DNA from: Chersky-840 sp963838775
GTDB lineage: Bacteria; Actinomycetota; Acidimicrobiia; Acidimicrobiales; UBA8190
Reading direction: 5' to 3'
NCBI GenBank assembly: GCA_963838775.1
Contig: CAWISP010000032.1
Span: 124,001 to 188,000, forward strand
Length of the DNA: 64,000 bases
The notes under the pieces were generated by a model. The model saw nothing but the letters and a program-made list of their open reading frames with translations. It was not told the DNA's origin and did not search any database. Each line of letters opens with the position of its first letter. The stretch's first letter is position 1. This document shows positions 32,182 through 41,454 of the stretch, one piece after another. The position numbers and the translations under genes were made by a program.

Positions 32182-33370
32182 GATCGCTCTCCGGCGGCCG
32201 GGGGCCGGGCCTCGGGGGGAGCGGTGGGACACGCGAGGGGTTGTCGGGCCTCGGCACGGAACCCGGGCGCGGGCGGTCGGGACGGGGAGCCCAGGGACGG
32301 TCCGGTGCCGGTGCCGGTGCTGATGCCGGGTGAGACCAGGGCGAGGGGGTGTGCGGCGAGGCCTCGGCGGGAGCGTCGTGGCGCGCCGCGCCCGGACGGG
32401 TTGCGACAAACGGCCTGTCGTCTGGGGCGGGAACGGCGACAGGCGCTCCCTGGACGGCACCCACCAGTCGACGAACGTCACCGACGTCGTGCAGCCGACA
32501 CCAACGCTGCAGGCCCGCCAGTACCCGGGCCGGGGCCCGAGGGTCGCGAAACGTGGCGGTCCCTACCTCCACGGCATCGGCTCCTGCGAACATCATCTCC
32601 ACGACGTCGACGCCACGGCCCACCCCCCCGACCCCCACGATGCCGGCGTCGGGAAACGCCACGCGACAGTCGTGCACGGCGCGCACCGCCACGGGCCGGA
32701 TGGCGGGGCCCGACAGTCCACCGCCCGCCGACCCCGAGCCAAGACGGTACGTGCCGCGCCTCACGTCGATGGCCATGCCCAGGACGGTGTTCACGAGCAC
32801 CAGCGTCTCGGCACCGGCGTGGAGCGCGGCGCTGGCGATCTCGACGATGTCGGGCACGTTCGGGCTCAGCTTGACCCAAAGCGGGAGTCCGCATGCGCCC
32901 GCGGCGGCCACCGCCTGCGCGGTGGCGTGTGCGGAGTGGGCGAACATGCGGCCGCGGTCTTCGATGTTGGGGCAACTGACATTGACTTCGACGGCCACGA
33001 CACCGGGGGCGCCCACGAGCATCGCCGCCGCCTGTCGGTATTCCTCAGTGCTACGCCCCCAGATGCTGGCCACCACGCGGGCGCCGCGATCGTTGAGGGC
33101 GGGGAGCTCGTGCGCGAGCCATGCCGCCACCCCCGGGCCCTGGAGGCCGACGGAGTTGAGCATGCCCGCCGGTGTCTCGTGCACGCGCGGCGGAGGATTA
33201 CCCGCCCAGGGCAGGACCGAGAGCGACTTCACCACGACGGCGCCGAGCAGGGCGAGGTCGAAGTACGAGGCGAGCTCGGCCCCGTGGCCGGCGGTTCCCG
33301 ACGCGGTGAGGACCGGGTTGGGGAGCGGGACCGAACCGACATGGGTTCGCAGGTCCACGGCCATCCTCAT
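32174..33370 (-). CDS. pyrD: Dihydroorotate dehydrogenase, class 1B-type catalytic subunit with Pro-rich tail
   Basis: 398 aa. Residues 1-310 form the FMN barrel: NPVLTASGTAGHGAELASYF, GNPPPRVHETPAGMLNSVGL, the catalytic cysteine in VEVNVSCPNIEDRG, KLSPNVPDI and GVGGVGRGVDVVEMMFAGAD. The sequence fits class 1B, whose electron acceptor is NAD through the PyrK subunit, but no pyrK is in the operon. A ~90-residue proline-rich tail follows (PSPWSHPASAPAPAPDRPW and beyond), which is not part of the family. It starts at ATG 33370, overlapping the carB stop as ATGA. Confidence 0.93.
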   Translation of the reverse strand: MRMAVDLRTHVGSVPLPNPVLTASGTAGHGAELASYFDLALLGAVVVKSLSVLPWAGNPPPRVHETPAGMLNSVGLQGPGVAAWLAHELPALNDRGARVVASIWGRSTEEYRQAAAMLVGAPGVVAVEVNVSCPNIEDRGRMFAHSAHATAQAVAAAGACGLPLWVKLSPNVPDIVEIASAALHAGAETLVLVNTVLGMAIDVRRGTYRLGSGSAGGGLSGPAIRPVAVRAVHDCRVAFPDAGIVGVGGVGRGVDVVEMMFAGADAVEVGTATFRDPRAPARVLAGLQRWCRLHDVGDVRRLVGAVQGAPVAVPAPDDRPFVATRPGAARHDAPAEASPHTPSPWSHPASAPAPAPDRPWAPRPDRPRPGSVPRPDNPSRVPPLPPRPGPRPPESDRG

Positions 33371-36300
33371 CCGTGGACCTCCTGCAGGCACACGACCGAC
33401 AGGCCGTGTTGTTGCCAGTCGACGATGCCGGTGGCCGCGGCGCGCGCCGCGGCCACCGTCGTCAGGCAGGGAACCTGGTGGGCGAGGGCTGTGGCCCGGA
33501 TGTGCACACCGTCGGCGCGAGGTCCTCGACCCCGGGGGGTGTTCACCACGAGTTGGACCCGTCCCGATGCGATGAGCTCCACGGCATCGAAGGCCCCGGA
33601 CTCCCCCACCTTGGCCACCACGGTGGCCACCGGGACGCCGTTGGACTCGAGGAAGGCGGCCGTGCCGGACGTGGCGAGGACCTCGAAACCGATCTCGCTG
33701 AACGTGCGGGCCGCTTCGAGGCCTCCCGCCTTGTCCCGGTCCGCCAGCGACATGAACACGGCGCCTTCCGACGGCAGGCGCATCCCCGCCGCGATCTGGC
33801 TCTTGGCGAAGGCGAGCCCGAAGGTCGAACCGATGCCCATGACCTCGCCGGTGGATCGCATCTCGGGCCCGAGCAGCGTGTCGACACCCGGGAAGCGGTC
33901 GAAGGGGAGCACCGCCTCCTTCACGCTCACCCAGGCCCCGCCCGTGGGCGGCCGGAGCAGACCTTCGGCGCGCAATTCGGCCAAGGTGGCACCGGTCATC
34001 ACCCTGGCCGCCACCATGGCGACGGGCACGCCCGTCGCCTTGGCCACGAAAGGCACGGTGCGACTGGCACGCGGGTTCGCCTCGAGGACGTACACCGCTC
34101 CGTCTTTCACCGCGTACTGCACGTTGATGGGCCCGACGACCTCGAGAGCCTCGGCGATGGCGTGCGTGTGAGCGCGAAGGGTGTCCACCACCGCGTCGGA
34201 CAGCGACTGGGGCGGGAGCGCGCAGGCCGAGTCCCCCGAGTGCACACCTGCTTCCTCCACGTGCTCCATCACCCCCGCGATCACGACCTCGCCGGTCCGG
34301 TCCCGCACCGCGTCCACGTCGACTTCGACGGCGTCCTCGAGGAACCGGTCGACCAGCACGGGGCGTTCGGCGGTGGCCGCCCCTTCACGGGCCAGTGACC
34401 CCGCCAGCTCGTCGACGACCCTCGCCAGACGCTCGTCGTCGTAGACGATCTCCATGGCCCGGCCTCCCAGCACGTAACTGGGACGGACGAGCACGGGATA
34501 CCCGACCTTGTGCGCCACGGCGAGCGCTTCTTGTTCCGATACGGCGATGCCACCGGGCGGCTGGGGGATGCTCAGACGCTCACACAGGAGGTTCCAACGC
34601 TCTCTGTCCTCGGCCAGGTCGATCGAGGCCGGGCTCGTGCCGAGGATCAGGTCGCGAGGCAGGCCGTGCGCGAGTTTGAGAGGGGTCTGGCCCCCGAGGC
34701 TCACGATGACGCCCACCACCGGCGCCCCACCGGGCCCCGAACCCGCCGCGACCTCGGCGTCGATCACGTTGGCGACGTCCTCGGCGGTGATGGGCTCGAA
34801 GTACAGCCGGTCCGACGTGTCGTAGTCGGTGGACACGGTCTCGGGGTTGCAGTTCACCATCACCGTCTCGTAGCCCGCCGCCCGGAGTGCCATCGACGCG
34901 TGCACGCAGCAGTAGTCGAACTCGATCCCCTGGCCGATACGGTTGGGGCCCGACCCGAGGATGATCACACGCGGGCGATCGCTCGGTCGCACCTCGTCCT
35001 CGTCCTCGTAGGTCGCGTAGTGGTACGGCGTGCGCGCCGCGAACTCGGCACCACACGTGTCGACGGTCTTGAACGTGGCGCGCACCCCGGCGGCGAGGCG
35101 GGCGGCGCGCACTTCGGCCTCGGTGACCGTGGGCGCAGCACCCTCGGGGAGCGGGACCGCCCCACCCGACAGCAGATAGGCGATCTGGCTATCGGAGAAG
35201 CCCAGCCTCTTGACCGCCCGCCAGGTGCGCCGGTCAAGGTCGGCGAGGCCCAGGCCCGAGGAAGCCATGGACTCGAGTCGCGTGCGGGCCTCGCTGATGA
35301 TCGCCAGCTGGTCCAAGAACCATGGGTCCACTCCGGTGGCGGCTGCCAGGGCGTCGGGGGTGACGCCTCGCCGGAGGGCGGCTTCGAGCTGGAACACACG
35401 CCCGGGAGTGGGAGAACAGGCCTGGGCCAGGAGCTCGTCGTCGTCGAGGAGGTCGTAGACGGCCTCGGCGCGATCCCCGTTGAGGCCGGCGCGGCCCTGC
35501 TCGAGGGAGCGGATGGCCTTCTGCAACGACTCGGGGAACGTCCGGCCGATGGCCATCACCTCGCCGACCGACTGCATGCGGGTGCCGAGGCGTTCGACGG
35601 CGCCGGGGAGCTTCTCGAACGCCCAGCGCGGGATCTTGGTGACGATGTAGTCGATCGTGGGCTCGAAGCTTGCCGGCGTGGCACCGGTGATGTCGTTGGT
35701 GATCTCGTCGAGCGTGTAGCCCACCGCCAGTCGTGCCGCGATCTTGGCGATGGGGAACCCCGTCGCCTTCGACGCCAACGCCGACGAGCGCGACACGCGC
35801 GGGTTCATCTCGATGACGAGACGTCGCCCATCGGTCGGCCTCACCGCGAACTGGATGTTCGACCCCCCGGTCTCCACGCCGACGCGCCGAATACAGGCGA
35901 AGGCGTCGTCACGCATAGCCTGATACTCCACATCCGACAGGGTCTGCGCCGGTGCGACGGTGATCGAGTCGCCGGTGTGGACACCCATGGGGTCGAAGTT
36001 CTCGATGGAACACACCACGACGCAGTTGTCCACCCGGTCGCGCATGACCTCGAGCTCGAATTCCTTCCACCCCGCGATGGACCGCTCGATCAGGATCTGG
36101 TGGACCGGGCTCGCCGCCAGCCCTTCGGCCGCCGCCGTGGCGAGCTCGGCGTGGGTGGCGGCGGTCCCGGTACCCGCTCCGCCCAAGATGAAGCTCGGGC
36201 GGATCATGAGGGGGAAGCCGATGCGCTCGCCCAGTGCCATGGCCTCGTCGAGATGGGTGGCGAACCCCGACGAGGGGACCTCGAGACCGATCTCCTCCAT

Positions 36301-36705
36301 GGCCGTCTTGAAGCGATCCCGGTCCTCGGCGGTGGCGATCGCTTCGGCATTGGCGCCGATGAGCTCCACGCCGAAGGTGTCGAGCACCCCCCGTTCGGAG
36401 AGCCCGAAGGCCAGGTTCAAGCCGGTCTGGCCGCCCATGGTGGGCAACAGGGCGTCGGGCCTCTCGCGTTCGACCACGGCACTGAGCACGTCGAGGTCGA
36501 GGGGCTCCACGTAGGTGCGATCGGCGATCTCAGGGTCGGTCATGATCGTCGCCGGGTTGGAATTGACCAGCACCACGCGATAGCCCTCGGCGCGTAGGAC
36601 CCGGCACGCCTGGGTGCCCGAGTAGTCGAACTCACACGCCTGGCCGATCACGATCGGGCCTGATCCGATGACGAGGACGGTTTCGATGTCGGTGCGACGC
36701 GGCAT
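33367..36705 (-). CDS. carB: Carbamoyl-phosphate synthase large subunit
   Basis: 1112 aa. Two ATP-grasp halves plus an allosteric MGS domain. N-half: VLVIGSGPIVIGQACEFDYSG, LLPTMGGQTGLNLAF, FIEMNPRVSRSS-like VIEMNPRVSRSSALASKATG. C-half: IILGSGPNRIGQGIEFDYC, EANPRASRTVPFVAKATG. The C-terminal ~130 residues (FEVLATSGTAAFLESNGV) form the UMP/ornithine regulatory domain. Start ATG 36705 shares one base with the carA stop (TGATG). It serves both arginine and pyrimidine synthesis. Confidence 0.97.
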   Translation of the reverse strand: MPRRTDIETVLVIGSGPIVIGQACEFDYSGTQACRVLRAEGYRVVLVNSNPATIMTDPEIADRTYVEPLDLDVLSAVVERERPDALLPTMGGQTGLNLAFGLSERGVLDTFGVELIGANAEAIATAEDRDRFKTAMEEIGLEVPSSGFATHLDEAMALGERIGFPLMIRPSFILGGAGTGTAATHAELATAAAEGLAASPVHQILIERSIAGWKEFELEVMRDRVDNCVVVCSIENFDPMGVHTGDSITVAPAQTLSDVEYQAMRDDAFACIRRVGVETGGSNIQFAVRPTDGRRLVIEMNPRVSRSSALASKATGFPIAKIAARLAVGYTLDEITNDITGATPASFEPTIDYIVTKIPRWAFEKLPGAVERLGTRMQSVGEVMAIGRTFPESLQKAIRSLEQGRAGLNGDRAEAVYDLLDDDELLAQACSPTPGRVFQLEAALRRGVTPDALAAATGVDPWFLDQLAIISEARTRLESMASSGLGLADLDRRTWRAVKRLGFSDSQIAYLLSGGAVPLPEGAAPTVTEAEVRAARLAAGVRATFKTVDTCGAEFAARTPYHYATYEDEDEVRPSDRPRVIILGSGPNRIGQGIEFDYCCVHASMALRAAGYETVMVNCNPETVSTDYDTSDRLYFEPITAEDVANVIDAEVAAGSGPGGAPVVGVIVSLGGQTPLKLAHGLPRDLILGTSPASIDLAEDRERWNLLCERLSIPQPPGGIAVSEQEALAVAHKVGYPVLVRPSYVLGGRAMEIVYDDERLARVVDELAGSLAREGAATAERPVLVDRFLEDAVEVDVDAVRDRTGEVVIAGVMEHVEEAGVHSGDSACALPPQSLSDAVVDTLRAHTHAIAEALEVVGPINVQYAVKDGAVYVLEANPRASRTVPFVAKATGVPVAMVAARVMTGATLAELRAEGLLRPPTGGAWVSVKEAVLPFDRFPGVDTLLGPEMRSTGEVMGIGSTFGLAFAKSQIAAGMRLPSEGAVFMSLADRDKAGGLEAARTFSEIGFEVLATSGTAAFLESNGVPVATVVAKVGESGAFDAVELIASGRVQLVVNTPRGRGPRADGVHIRATALAHQVPCLTTVAAARAAATGIVDWQQHGLSVVCLQEVHG

Positions 36706-37862
36706 CAGACGTGCACCTCGTCGATCATGTGCCGGAACTGTTCGAAGAGGTAGCGCGCGTCGTGAGGGCCGGGGCCGGCCTCGGGGTGGTACTGCACGCT
36801 GAAGGCGGGGATCGCCGTGCAGCGGAAGCCCTCGACCACCCCGTCGTTCAGGTTGACATGGGTGACCTCGGCGGCGAAGGGTCCCGAGGTCGGGAGCGTC
36901 GTGCCGTCGACGGCGTAATTGTGGTTCTGGCTCGTGATCTCGACCTGGCCCGTGTCGAGCCGGCGCACGGGATGGTTGCCCCCGTGGTGGCCGAAGGGGA
37001 GTTTGTAGGTACGCGCCCCGATCGCCTCGGCGAGCAACTGGTGCCCGAGGCAGATGCCGAACACCGGGACGTGCCCCAGTAGCTCGGCGATGATCGAGGC
37101 GTGCTCGGTGAGGGCGGCGGGGTCCCCCGGCCCGTTGGAGAGAAAGACACCGTCGGGCTCCATGGCCAGCGTGTCCGACGCCCGGTGCGCGGAGGGGACC
37201 ACCGTCACCGTCGCCATGTCGCCCAGGGCGCGCAGCATGGTCTCTTTCACGCCGAAGTCGTAGGCGACGATGCGAAGCGGTCCCGAGCCACGCTGGTACG
37301 GGGCCGACACGGTGACGCCGGTCACGAGGTCGCGCCCGGTGGTCCCCGGCTCCGCCGCCGCGGCGGCGCGCAGGACGGGTTCCGGCGCGGTGCCGAAGGC
37401 GCATCCCATGGCGCCGTCGACGCGCAGATGGCGCGTGAGCCGGCGGGTGTCGACGCCCGCCACCCCGGGCAGCTCGTGGCGACGCAGGAACTCCTCGAAC
37501 GAGCCGGTGGCGCGCCACGATGACGGCCTCGGGGGCACGTCGCGCACCACAACCCCGCGGCACCACGGTCGGACCGCCTCGTCGTCGAGGTCGGTGACGC
37601 CGTAATTCCCGATGTGCGGGTACGTGAAGGCGACGACCTGGCCCGCATAGCTCGGGTCGGTGACCACTTCCTGATACCCCGACAGCACCGTGTTGAACAC
37701 GAGCTCGCCGGTGGCCACGCCGTCAGGGGGGACCGCCCCGATGGCCTCGCCCTCGAACACTTCGCCGTCGGCCAACACGAGCAGAGCCGGCACCCGGCCC
37801 CCGAACCAGTCCCCGGTCGGCGTCGTCGAGGCGGCGGCGTCACGTCGGATCGACCAGCTCAT
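36705..37862 (-). CDS. carA: Carbamoyl-phosphate synthase small subunit
   Basis: 385 aa glutaminase subunit. The N-terminal CPSase domain has LADGEVFEGEAIGAV, GELVFNTVLSGYQEVVTDPSYAGQ and FTYPHIGNYGV. The class I amidotransferase part has FLSNGPGDPAALTEH, the nucleophile in VFGICLGHQLLAEAIG, and the triad His/Glu in QYHPEAGPGPHD. ATG 37862 overlaps the pyrC stop as ATGA. Confidence 0.97.
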   Translation of the reverse strand: MSWSIRRDAAASTTPTGDWFGGRVPALLVLADGEVFEGEAIGAVPPDGVATGELVFNTVLSGYQEVVTDPSYAGQVVAFTYPHIGNYGVTDLDDEAVRPWCRGVVVRDVPPRPSSWRATGSFEEFLRRHELPGVAGVDTRRLTRHLRVDGAMGCAFGTAPEPVLRAAAAAEPGTTGRDLVTGVTVSAPYQRGSGPLRIVAYDFGVKETMLRALGDMATVTVVPSAHRASDTLAMEPDGVFLSNGPGDPAALTEHASIIAELLGHVPVFGICLGHQLLAEAIGARTYKLPFGHHGGNHPVRRLDTGQVEITSQNHNYAVDGTTLPTSGPFAAEVTHVNLNDGVVEGFRCTAIPAFSVQYHPEAGPGPHDARYLFEQFRHMIDEVHV

Positions 37863-39262
37863 CGTTGGGCCACCGCGTCGACCACGACCGGCTCGCCCCG
37901 GAAGACGGTGTGCCGGACCTGACCGGTCATCACTCGCCCCGCCCACGGGGTGTTGCGACTCCGACTGGCGAGCCGGGCCGGGTCCACCTCCCACGTCGCC
38001 ACCGGGTCGATCACGCAGATGTTGGCGGCTGCACCGGGCTCGATGGGCCCGCCCTGGTCGCCACCTTGGTCCGGCGCCAGCCCAGCGATGCGCGCCGGGC
38101 GCCACGACAGAAGGCCGAGCACGTCCCGGGGCGCCATGGCGGGAGGCCCGCCGGCTGCATGGCCCCGCGACCCCCCGTTTCGCCCCCGGTCCGCGGCCCG
38201 CGTCGCCAACGCCCCGAGCGCGATGGGGAGCGCCGTCTGGAGCCCGAGCATCCCCGGTGGTGCCAGGTCGAGGGTGGCGTCCTTGCGCTCGGGGGCATGG
38301 GGAGCATGGTCGGTGGCGATGGCGTCGACCGTGCCGTCGGCACACGCCGCTCGCAGTGCGCAGACATCGACGTCGGCGCGCAGGGGCGGGTTCACCTTGA
38401 AGACGGGGTCGTAGCCGGCCAGCTCGGCATGGGTGAGCGACAGATGGTGCGGTGTCACTTCCGCTGTGACGGCCAGACCCTCGGCTCGGGCCGCCGCGAT
38501 CAGGGCCGCCGACCTCGCCGTGGAGATATGGAGAAAGTGGACCCGCCCCCCCGTCAGCCTCACCAGCGCGATGTCACGAGCCACCATCATCTCCTCGGCC
38601 TCTGCCGGGATCCCCGGCACGCCGAGCCGGCTCGACCACTCGCCTTCGTGCATGTGGCCACCGCGGGCGAGCGCGTCGTCCTCACAGTGCTGCGCCAACG
38701 TCACGTCGAACCCGCGTGCGTACTCGAGGGCCCGCCGCATGACCGACACGTCCTGGACGCCGGCGCCGTCGTCGGTGAAGAGGCGCACTCCCAGCGAGGC
38801 GAGCTCCCCGATGGGAGCGAGGCGCTCCCCGGCCCGCCCCATGGTGATGGCCCCCGCCACCGCCACCTGGCACATCGCCCCCGTGCCCAGCGAGAGCACC
38901 TCGAGCGCCACCGCCGCGCTGTCGACGGGAGGGTCGGTGTTGGGCATGGCCACCACGGCGGTGAACCCTCCCAGCGCAGCCGCCCGGGCCCCGCTCTCCA
39001 CGGTCTCGGCGTCCTCGGCGCCGGGCTGGCGGAGATGGGTGTGCAGGTCCACGAGCCCCGGAGCGACCAGGCACCCGCCCGCATCGAGCACGGTCGCCCC
39101 CGGTGGCACCGACACGTCGGCTCCGACCTCGACCACCTGCCCCTCGCTGATGACGACGTCGGCCGCCCGTGACCCCGTGCCGTCGACGACGGTGCCCCCG
39201 CGGATCACGACGTGACGCGCCACGGGACCGCCCGCGGCGCCACGACTCGTCGGCTCAGCCAC
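37859..39262 (-). CDS. pyrC: Dihydroorotase
   Basis: 467 aa class I (PyrC/AllB-like) amidohydrolase. The metal motif APGLVDLHTHLRQPG (DxHxH as DLHTH), GGFTAVVAMPNTDPPVD, the histidines HCEDDALA and VHFLHISTARS, and the catalytic Asp in AIATDHAPHAPERK are present. The second half contains a Gly/Arg-rich insert (RGRNGGSRGHAAGGPPAMAP, about 355-375) not usual in the family. The start overlaps the pyrB end by 8 nt. Confidence 0.95.
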   Translation of the reverse strand: MAEPTSRGAAGGPVARHVVIRGGTVVDGTGSRAADVVISEGQVVEVGADVSVPPGATVLDAGGCLVAPGLVDLHTHLRQPGAEDAETVESGARAAALGGFTAVVAMPNTDPPVDSAAVALEVLSLGTGAMCQVAVAGAITMGRAGERLAPIGELASLGVRLFTDDGAGVQDVSVMRRALEYARGFDVTLAQHCEDDALARGGHMHEGEWSSRLGVPGIPAEAEEMMVARDIALVRLTGGRVHFLHISTARSAALIAAARAEGLAVTAEVTPHHLSLTHAELAGYDPVFKVNPPLRADVDVCALRAACADGTVDAIATDHAPHAPERKDATLDLAPPGMLGLQTALPIALGALATRAADRGRNGGSRGHAAGGPPAMAPRDVLGLLSWRPARIAGLAPDQGGDQGGPIEPGAAANICVIDPVATWEVDPARLASRSRNTPWAGRVMTGQVRHTVFRGEPVVVDAVAQR

Positions 39263-40298
39263 CGACGATCGTCCCGAGGGCCCCGAGCGTGGGAGTGAGC
39301 CCGGAGGCTCCCCCGCTACCCACCTGGCCCTGGCCGAGCAACATGAAGAGCACCGCCATGCGCACCGCCACCCCGTTGGTCACCTGGCGCAGCACCATCG
39401 ACTGGGGCAGGGCGGCGACATCGTCGGCGATCTCGACGCCCCGGTTCATCGGTCCGGGATGCATGACGAGCGCGTCGTCGGGCAACAGGGCGGCCCGCCT
39501 CGCCGTCAGGCCGTACCACGCGCTGTACTCGCGCACCGAGGGGAGAAAGGCGCCGGCGCCGCGCTCGGACTGCAGGCGCAGCAGATAGCACACGTCGACA
39601 TGCGGGAGCACGGCGTCGAGGTCGTACGACACCCTCGCCACCGGCCACCCCTGGAGCGACGGCGGGAAAAGGCTCCCCGGTGCCACGAGCGTCACCTCGG
39701 CGCCGAGCGCGCCGAGCGCCAGGACCAGCGAGCGGGCCACCCGGCTGTGGCGGACGTCTCCGACGATGGCGACGCGCAGGCCCACGAAGCAGGCGACACC
39801 GGCGCCCTCGAGGGGGCGACCGGCTCGCTGGGCGAGCACCTGGCGGATCGTGTAGCAGTCGAGCAGGGCCTGGGTGGGGTGCTCGTGCCATCCGTCGCCG
39901 GCATTGACCACCGAGGCGTCCACCCAGCGCGCTACCGCGGCGGGTGCCCCGGCCGCGGTATGGCGGACGACGAAGGCGTCGACGCCCATGGCGGCGACGG
40001 TCTCCACCGTGTCGCGCAGCGACTCCCCCTTCTTGACAGACGAGGAGTCGACGGAGAAGGAAAGGACGTCGGCGGAAAGGCGCTTGGCGGCGGTCTCGAA
40101 AGACAGCCGGGTCCGCGTGGACTGCTCGGCGAAGAGGGTGACCACGGTGCGGCCCCGCAGCGAAGGCACCTTCGGGATCGAGCGCTGCCCGACCTCCACG
40201 AAGGCATCGGAGACCTCGAGGATCTCCTCGATCCCCTCGGCACCGAGCTCGGCGATCGACAGAAGGTGCCGCCGGCCTCCCTTGGCGACCTCGGTCAT
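39255..40298 (-). CDS. pyrB: Aspartate carbamoyltransferase catalytic chain
   Basis: 347 aa. The carbamoyl-phosphate site is FAEQSTRTRLSFETAAKRL (STRTR), with KKGESLRDT, VVRHTAAGAPA, the carbamoyl/aspartate contacts GWHEHPTQALLDCYTI, and VMHPGPMNRG. The length exceeds the usual ~310 because of a Gly-rich C-terminus (GQVGSGGASGLTPTLG). Its ATG overlaps the pyrR stop as ATGA. No regulatory pyrI chain is nearby. Confidence 0.96.
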   Translation of the reverse strand: MTEVAKGGRRHLLSIAELGAEGIEEILEVSDAFVEVGQRSIPKVPSLRGRTVVTLFAEQSTRTRLSFETAAKRLSADVLSFSVDSSSVKKGESLRDTVETVAAMGVDAFVVRHTAAGAPAAVARWVDASVVNAGDGWHEHPTQALLDCYTIRQVLAQRAGRPLEGAGVACFVGLRVAIVGDVRHSRVARSLVLALGALGAEVTLVAPGSLFPPSLQGWPVARVSYDLDAVLPHVDVCYLLRLQSERGAGAFLPSVREYSAWYGLTARRAALLPDDALVMHPGPMNRGVEIADDVAALPQSMVLRQVTNGVAVRMAVLFMLLGQGQVGSGGASGLTPTLGALGTIVGG

Positions 40299-40864
40299 CG
40301 CGGCACCACGTCGCCGAGGACGACCCCGTCGAGGCTGACGTCCACCTGCTCGTCGATGCGGGTGGGCATGTTCTTGCCGACGTAGTCGGGTCGGATGGGC
40401 AGCTCCCGGTGGCCCCGGTCGACCATCACGGCCAACTGCACGGCCCGGGCCCGGCCGTAGTCGGCGAGGGCGTTGAGCGCGGCCCGCACGGTGCGACCGG
40501 TGAACAGGACGTCGTCGACGAGGACGACGATCTGGCCGGCCAGGTCGCCGGGGATGTCGGTGGCGGCCTCGGGGAGCACGGGACGGATCCCGATGTCGTC
40601 ACGGTAGAAGGCCACGTCGAGGAGCCCGACCGGCACGGCGGTGCCCTCCATCTCCTCGAGCACGCTGGCGATCCGGAACGACAACGGGACGCCGCCGGTC
40701 TGCAGCCCGACTAACACCACGTCCTCGAGACCGTGGTTGCGCTCGATGATCTCGTGCGCGATGCGAGTCAGTGCCCGCTGCACGTCCTGCGCGGTCAGAA
40801 CCTGGACCCGAGGAACGAAGACCCCACCTCGCGGTGGGGTCAGTCTGCGTTCTCGCTCCGCCAA
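40295..40864 (-). CDS. pyrR: PyrR bifunctional pyrimidine operon regulator / uracil phosphoribosyltransferase
   Basis: 189 aa. The PRPP-binding loop is IVVLVDDVLFTGRTVRAALNAL; LVGLQTGGVPLSFRIA and VMVDRGHRELPIRPDYVGKNMPT are diagnostic of PyrR. It starts at TTG 40864, the first codon after a GGAGGAG ribosome binding site, about 20 nt downstream of a PyrR-type RNA binding loop. The protein presumably binds its own leader when UMP is abundant and represses the operon. Confidence 0.95.
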   Translation of the reverse strand: MAERERRLTPPRGGVFVPRVQVLTAQDVQRALTRIAHEIIERNHGLEDVVLVGLQTGGVPLSFRIASVLEEMEGTAVPVGLLDVAFYRDDIGIRPVLPEAATDIPGDLAGQIVVLVDDVLFTGRTVRAALNALADYGRARAVQLAVMVDRGHRELPIRPDYVGKNMPTRIDEQVDVSLDGVVLGDVVPR

Positions 40865-40867
40865 GGC

Positions 40868-40897
40868 TCCTCCACGGTCCGTTCGGGCCTCTCGGGA
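40868..40897 (-). promoter_or_regulatory. PyrR binding loop and ribosome binding site of the pyr operon
   Basis: Minus-strand TCCCGAGAGG (40888-40897) fits the PyrR consensus UCCNGNGAGG exactly and is enclosed by CGGG/CCCG, giving the expected bulged stem. GGTCC before and GGACC after it could form a competing hairpin. GGAGGAG (40868-40874) follows at once, then TTG. The closeness to the ribosome binding site and the lack of a following terminator suggest translational control, as reported for mycobacterial pyrR. Confidence 0.7.
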
Positions 40898-40919
40898 CCC
40901 GCTTCACGGTCGTCATGCG

Positions 40920-40925
40920 ATGATA
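40920..40925 (-). promoter_or_regulatory. -10 box of the pyr operon (TATCAT)
   Basis: TATCAT on the minus strand would start transcription near 40913, producing a short leader (about 50 nt) that contains just the PyrR loop and the ribosome binding site. No good -35 is seen. Confidence 0.5.
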
Positions 40926-41017
40926 CCACCCGTGGCCTCACCGGGCGCGTGGTTCGGCGCGGATTCGCCGACTTCTCTGGGCGCCATGGCCCGGGCGCCG
41001 TGGCCCGAGCACCGTGG

Positions 41018-41446
41018 TCAGGCGCGTACCTGGCGGGCGATCGTCGACAAGACGCCGTTCACGAAGGCGCCCGAGAATTCCGTGGAGTACTGCTTGGCCA
41101 GCTCGACCGCCTCGTCGATCACCACCGCCACCGGCACCTCGGGCTCGGCGATGAGCTCATAGGTGGCGAGTCGCAGGATGCTCCTGTCGAGGACCGGCAT
41201 CCGCTCGACCTCCCATCCCTTGGCTGCAGCCGCCATGAGCGCGTCGATGCGTTCCTCGTGCGCAGCGGCCCCCTCGACCAGGGCGACAGTGAAAGGGTCG
41301 GGAGCGACCGAAAGCGCGGCGAGCACCTGGGCGGTCCCGAGTCGCTTCATCTCCCCCTCGTAGAGTAGGGCGAGGGCTCGTTCGCGGGCCTCGTGGCGGG
41401 GCCCCTCCCCGGGTACGACCGCGGCTCGATCCTCGGGCACGGCCAC
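41018..41446 (-). CDS. nusB: Transcription antitermination factor NusB
   Basis: 142 aa, all-helical rRNA antitermination protein. HEARERALALLYEGEMKR, ERMPVLDRSILRLATYELI, VAVVIDEAVELAKQYSTEFSGAFVNGVLSTI are family signatures. It starts at GTG 41446, 8 bp after efp, in the standard efp-nusB order, and ends 150 bp before pyrR. Confidence 0.96.
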   Translation of the reverse strand: MAVPEDRAAVVPGEGPRHEARERALALLYEGEMKRLGTAQVLAALSVAPDPFTVALVEGAAAHEERIDALMAAAAKGWEVERMPVLDRSILRLATYELIAEPEVPVAVVIDEAVELAKQYSTEFSGAFVNGVLSTIARQVRA

Positions 41447-41454
41447 CAGACGGG

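Noticed and set aside
33367..37566. A 1,399-codon frame covering carB and most of carA
   Set aside because: Homology to CarB begins at 36705. Upstream it is an out-of-frame reading of carA.
40599..40916. Leader peptide or gene starting in the pyr leader (MTTVKRVPRGPNGP)
   Set aside because: It reads through pyrR out of frame for over 80 codons and lacks a ribosome binding site; the PyrR loop explains the sequence better.
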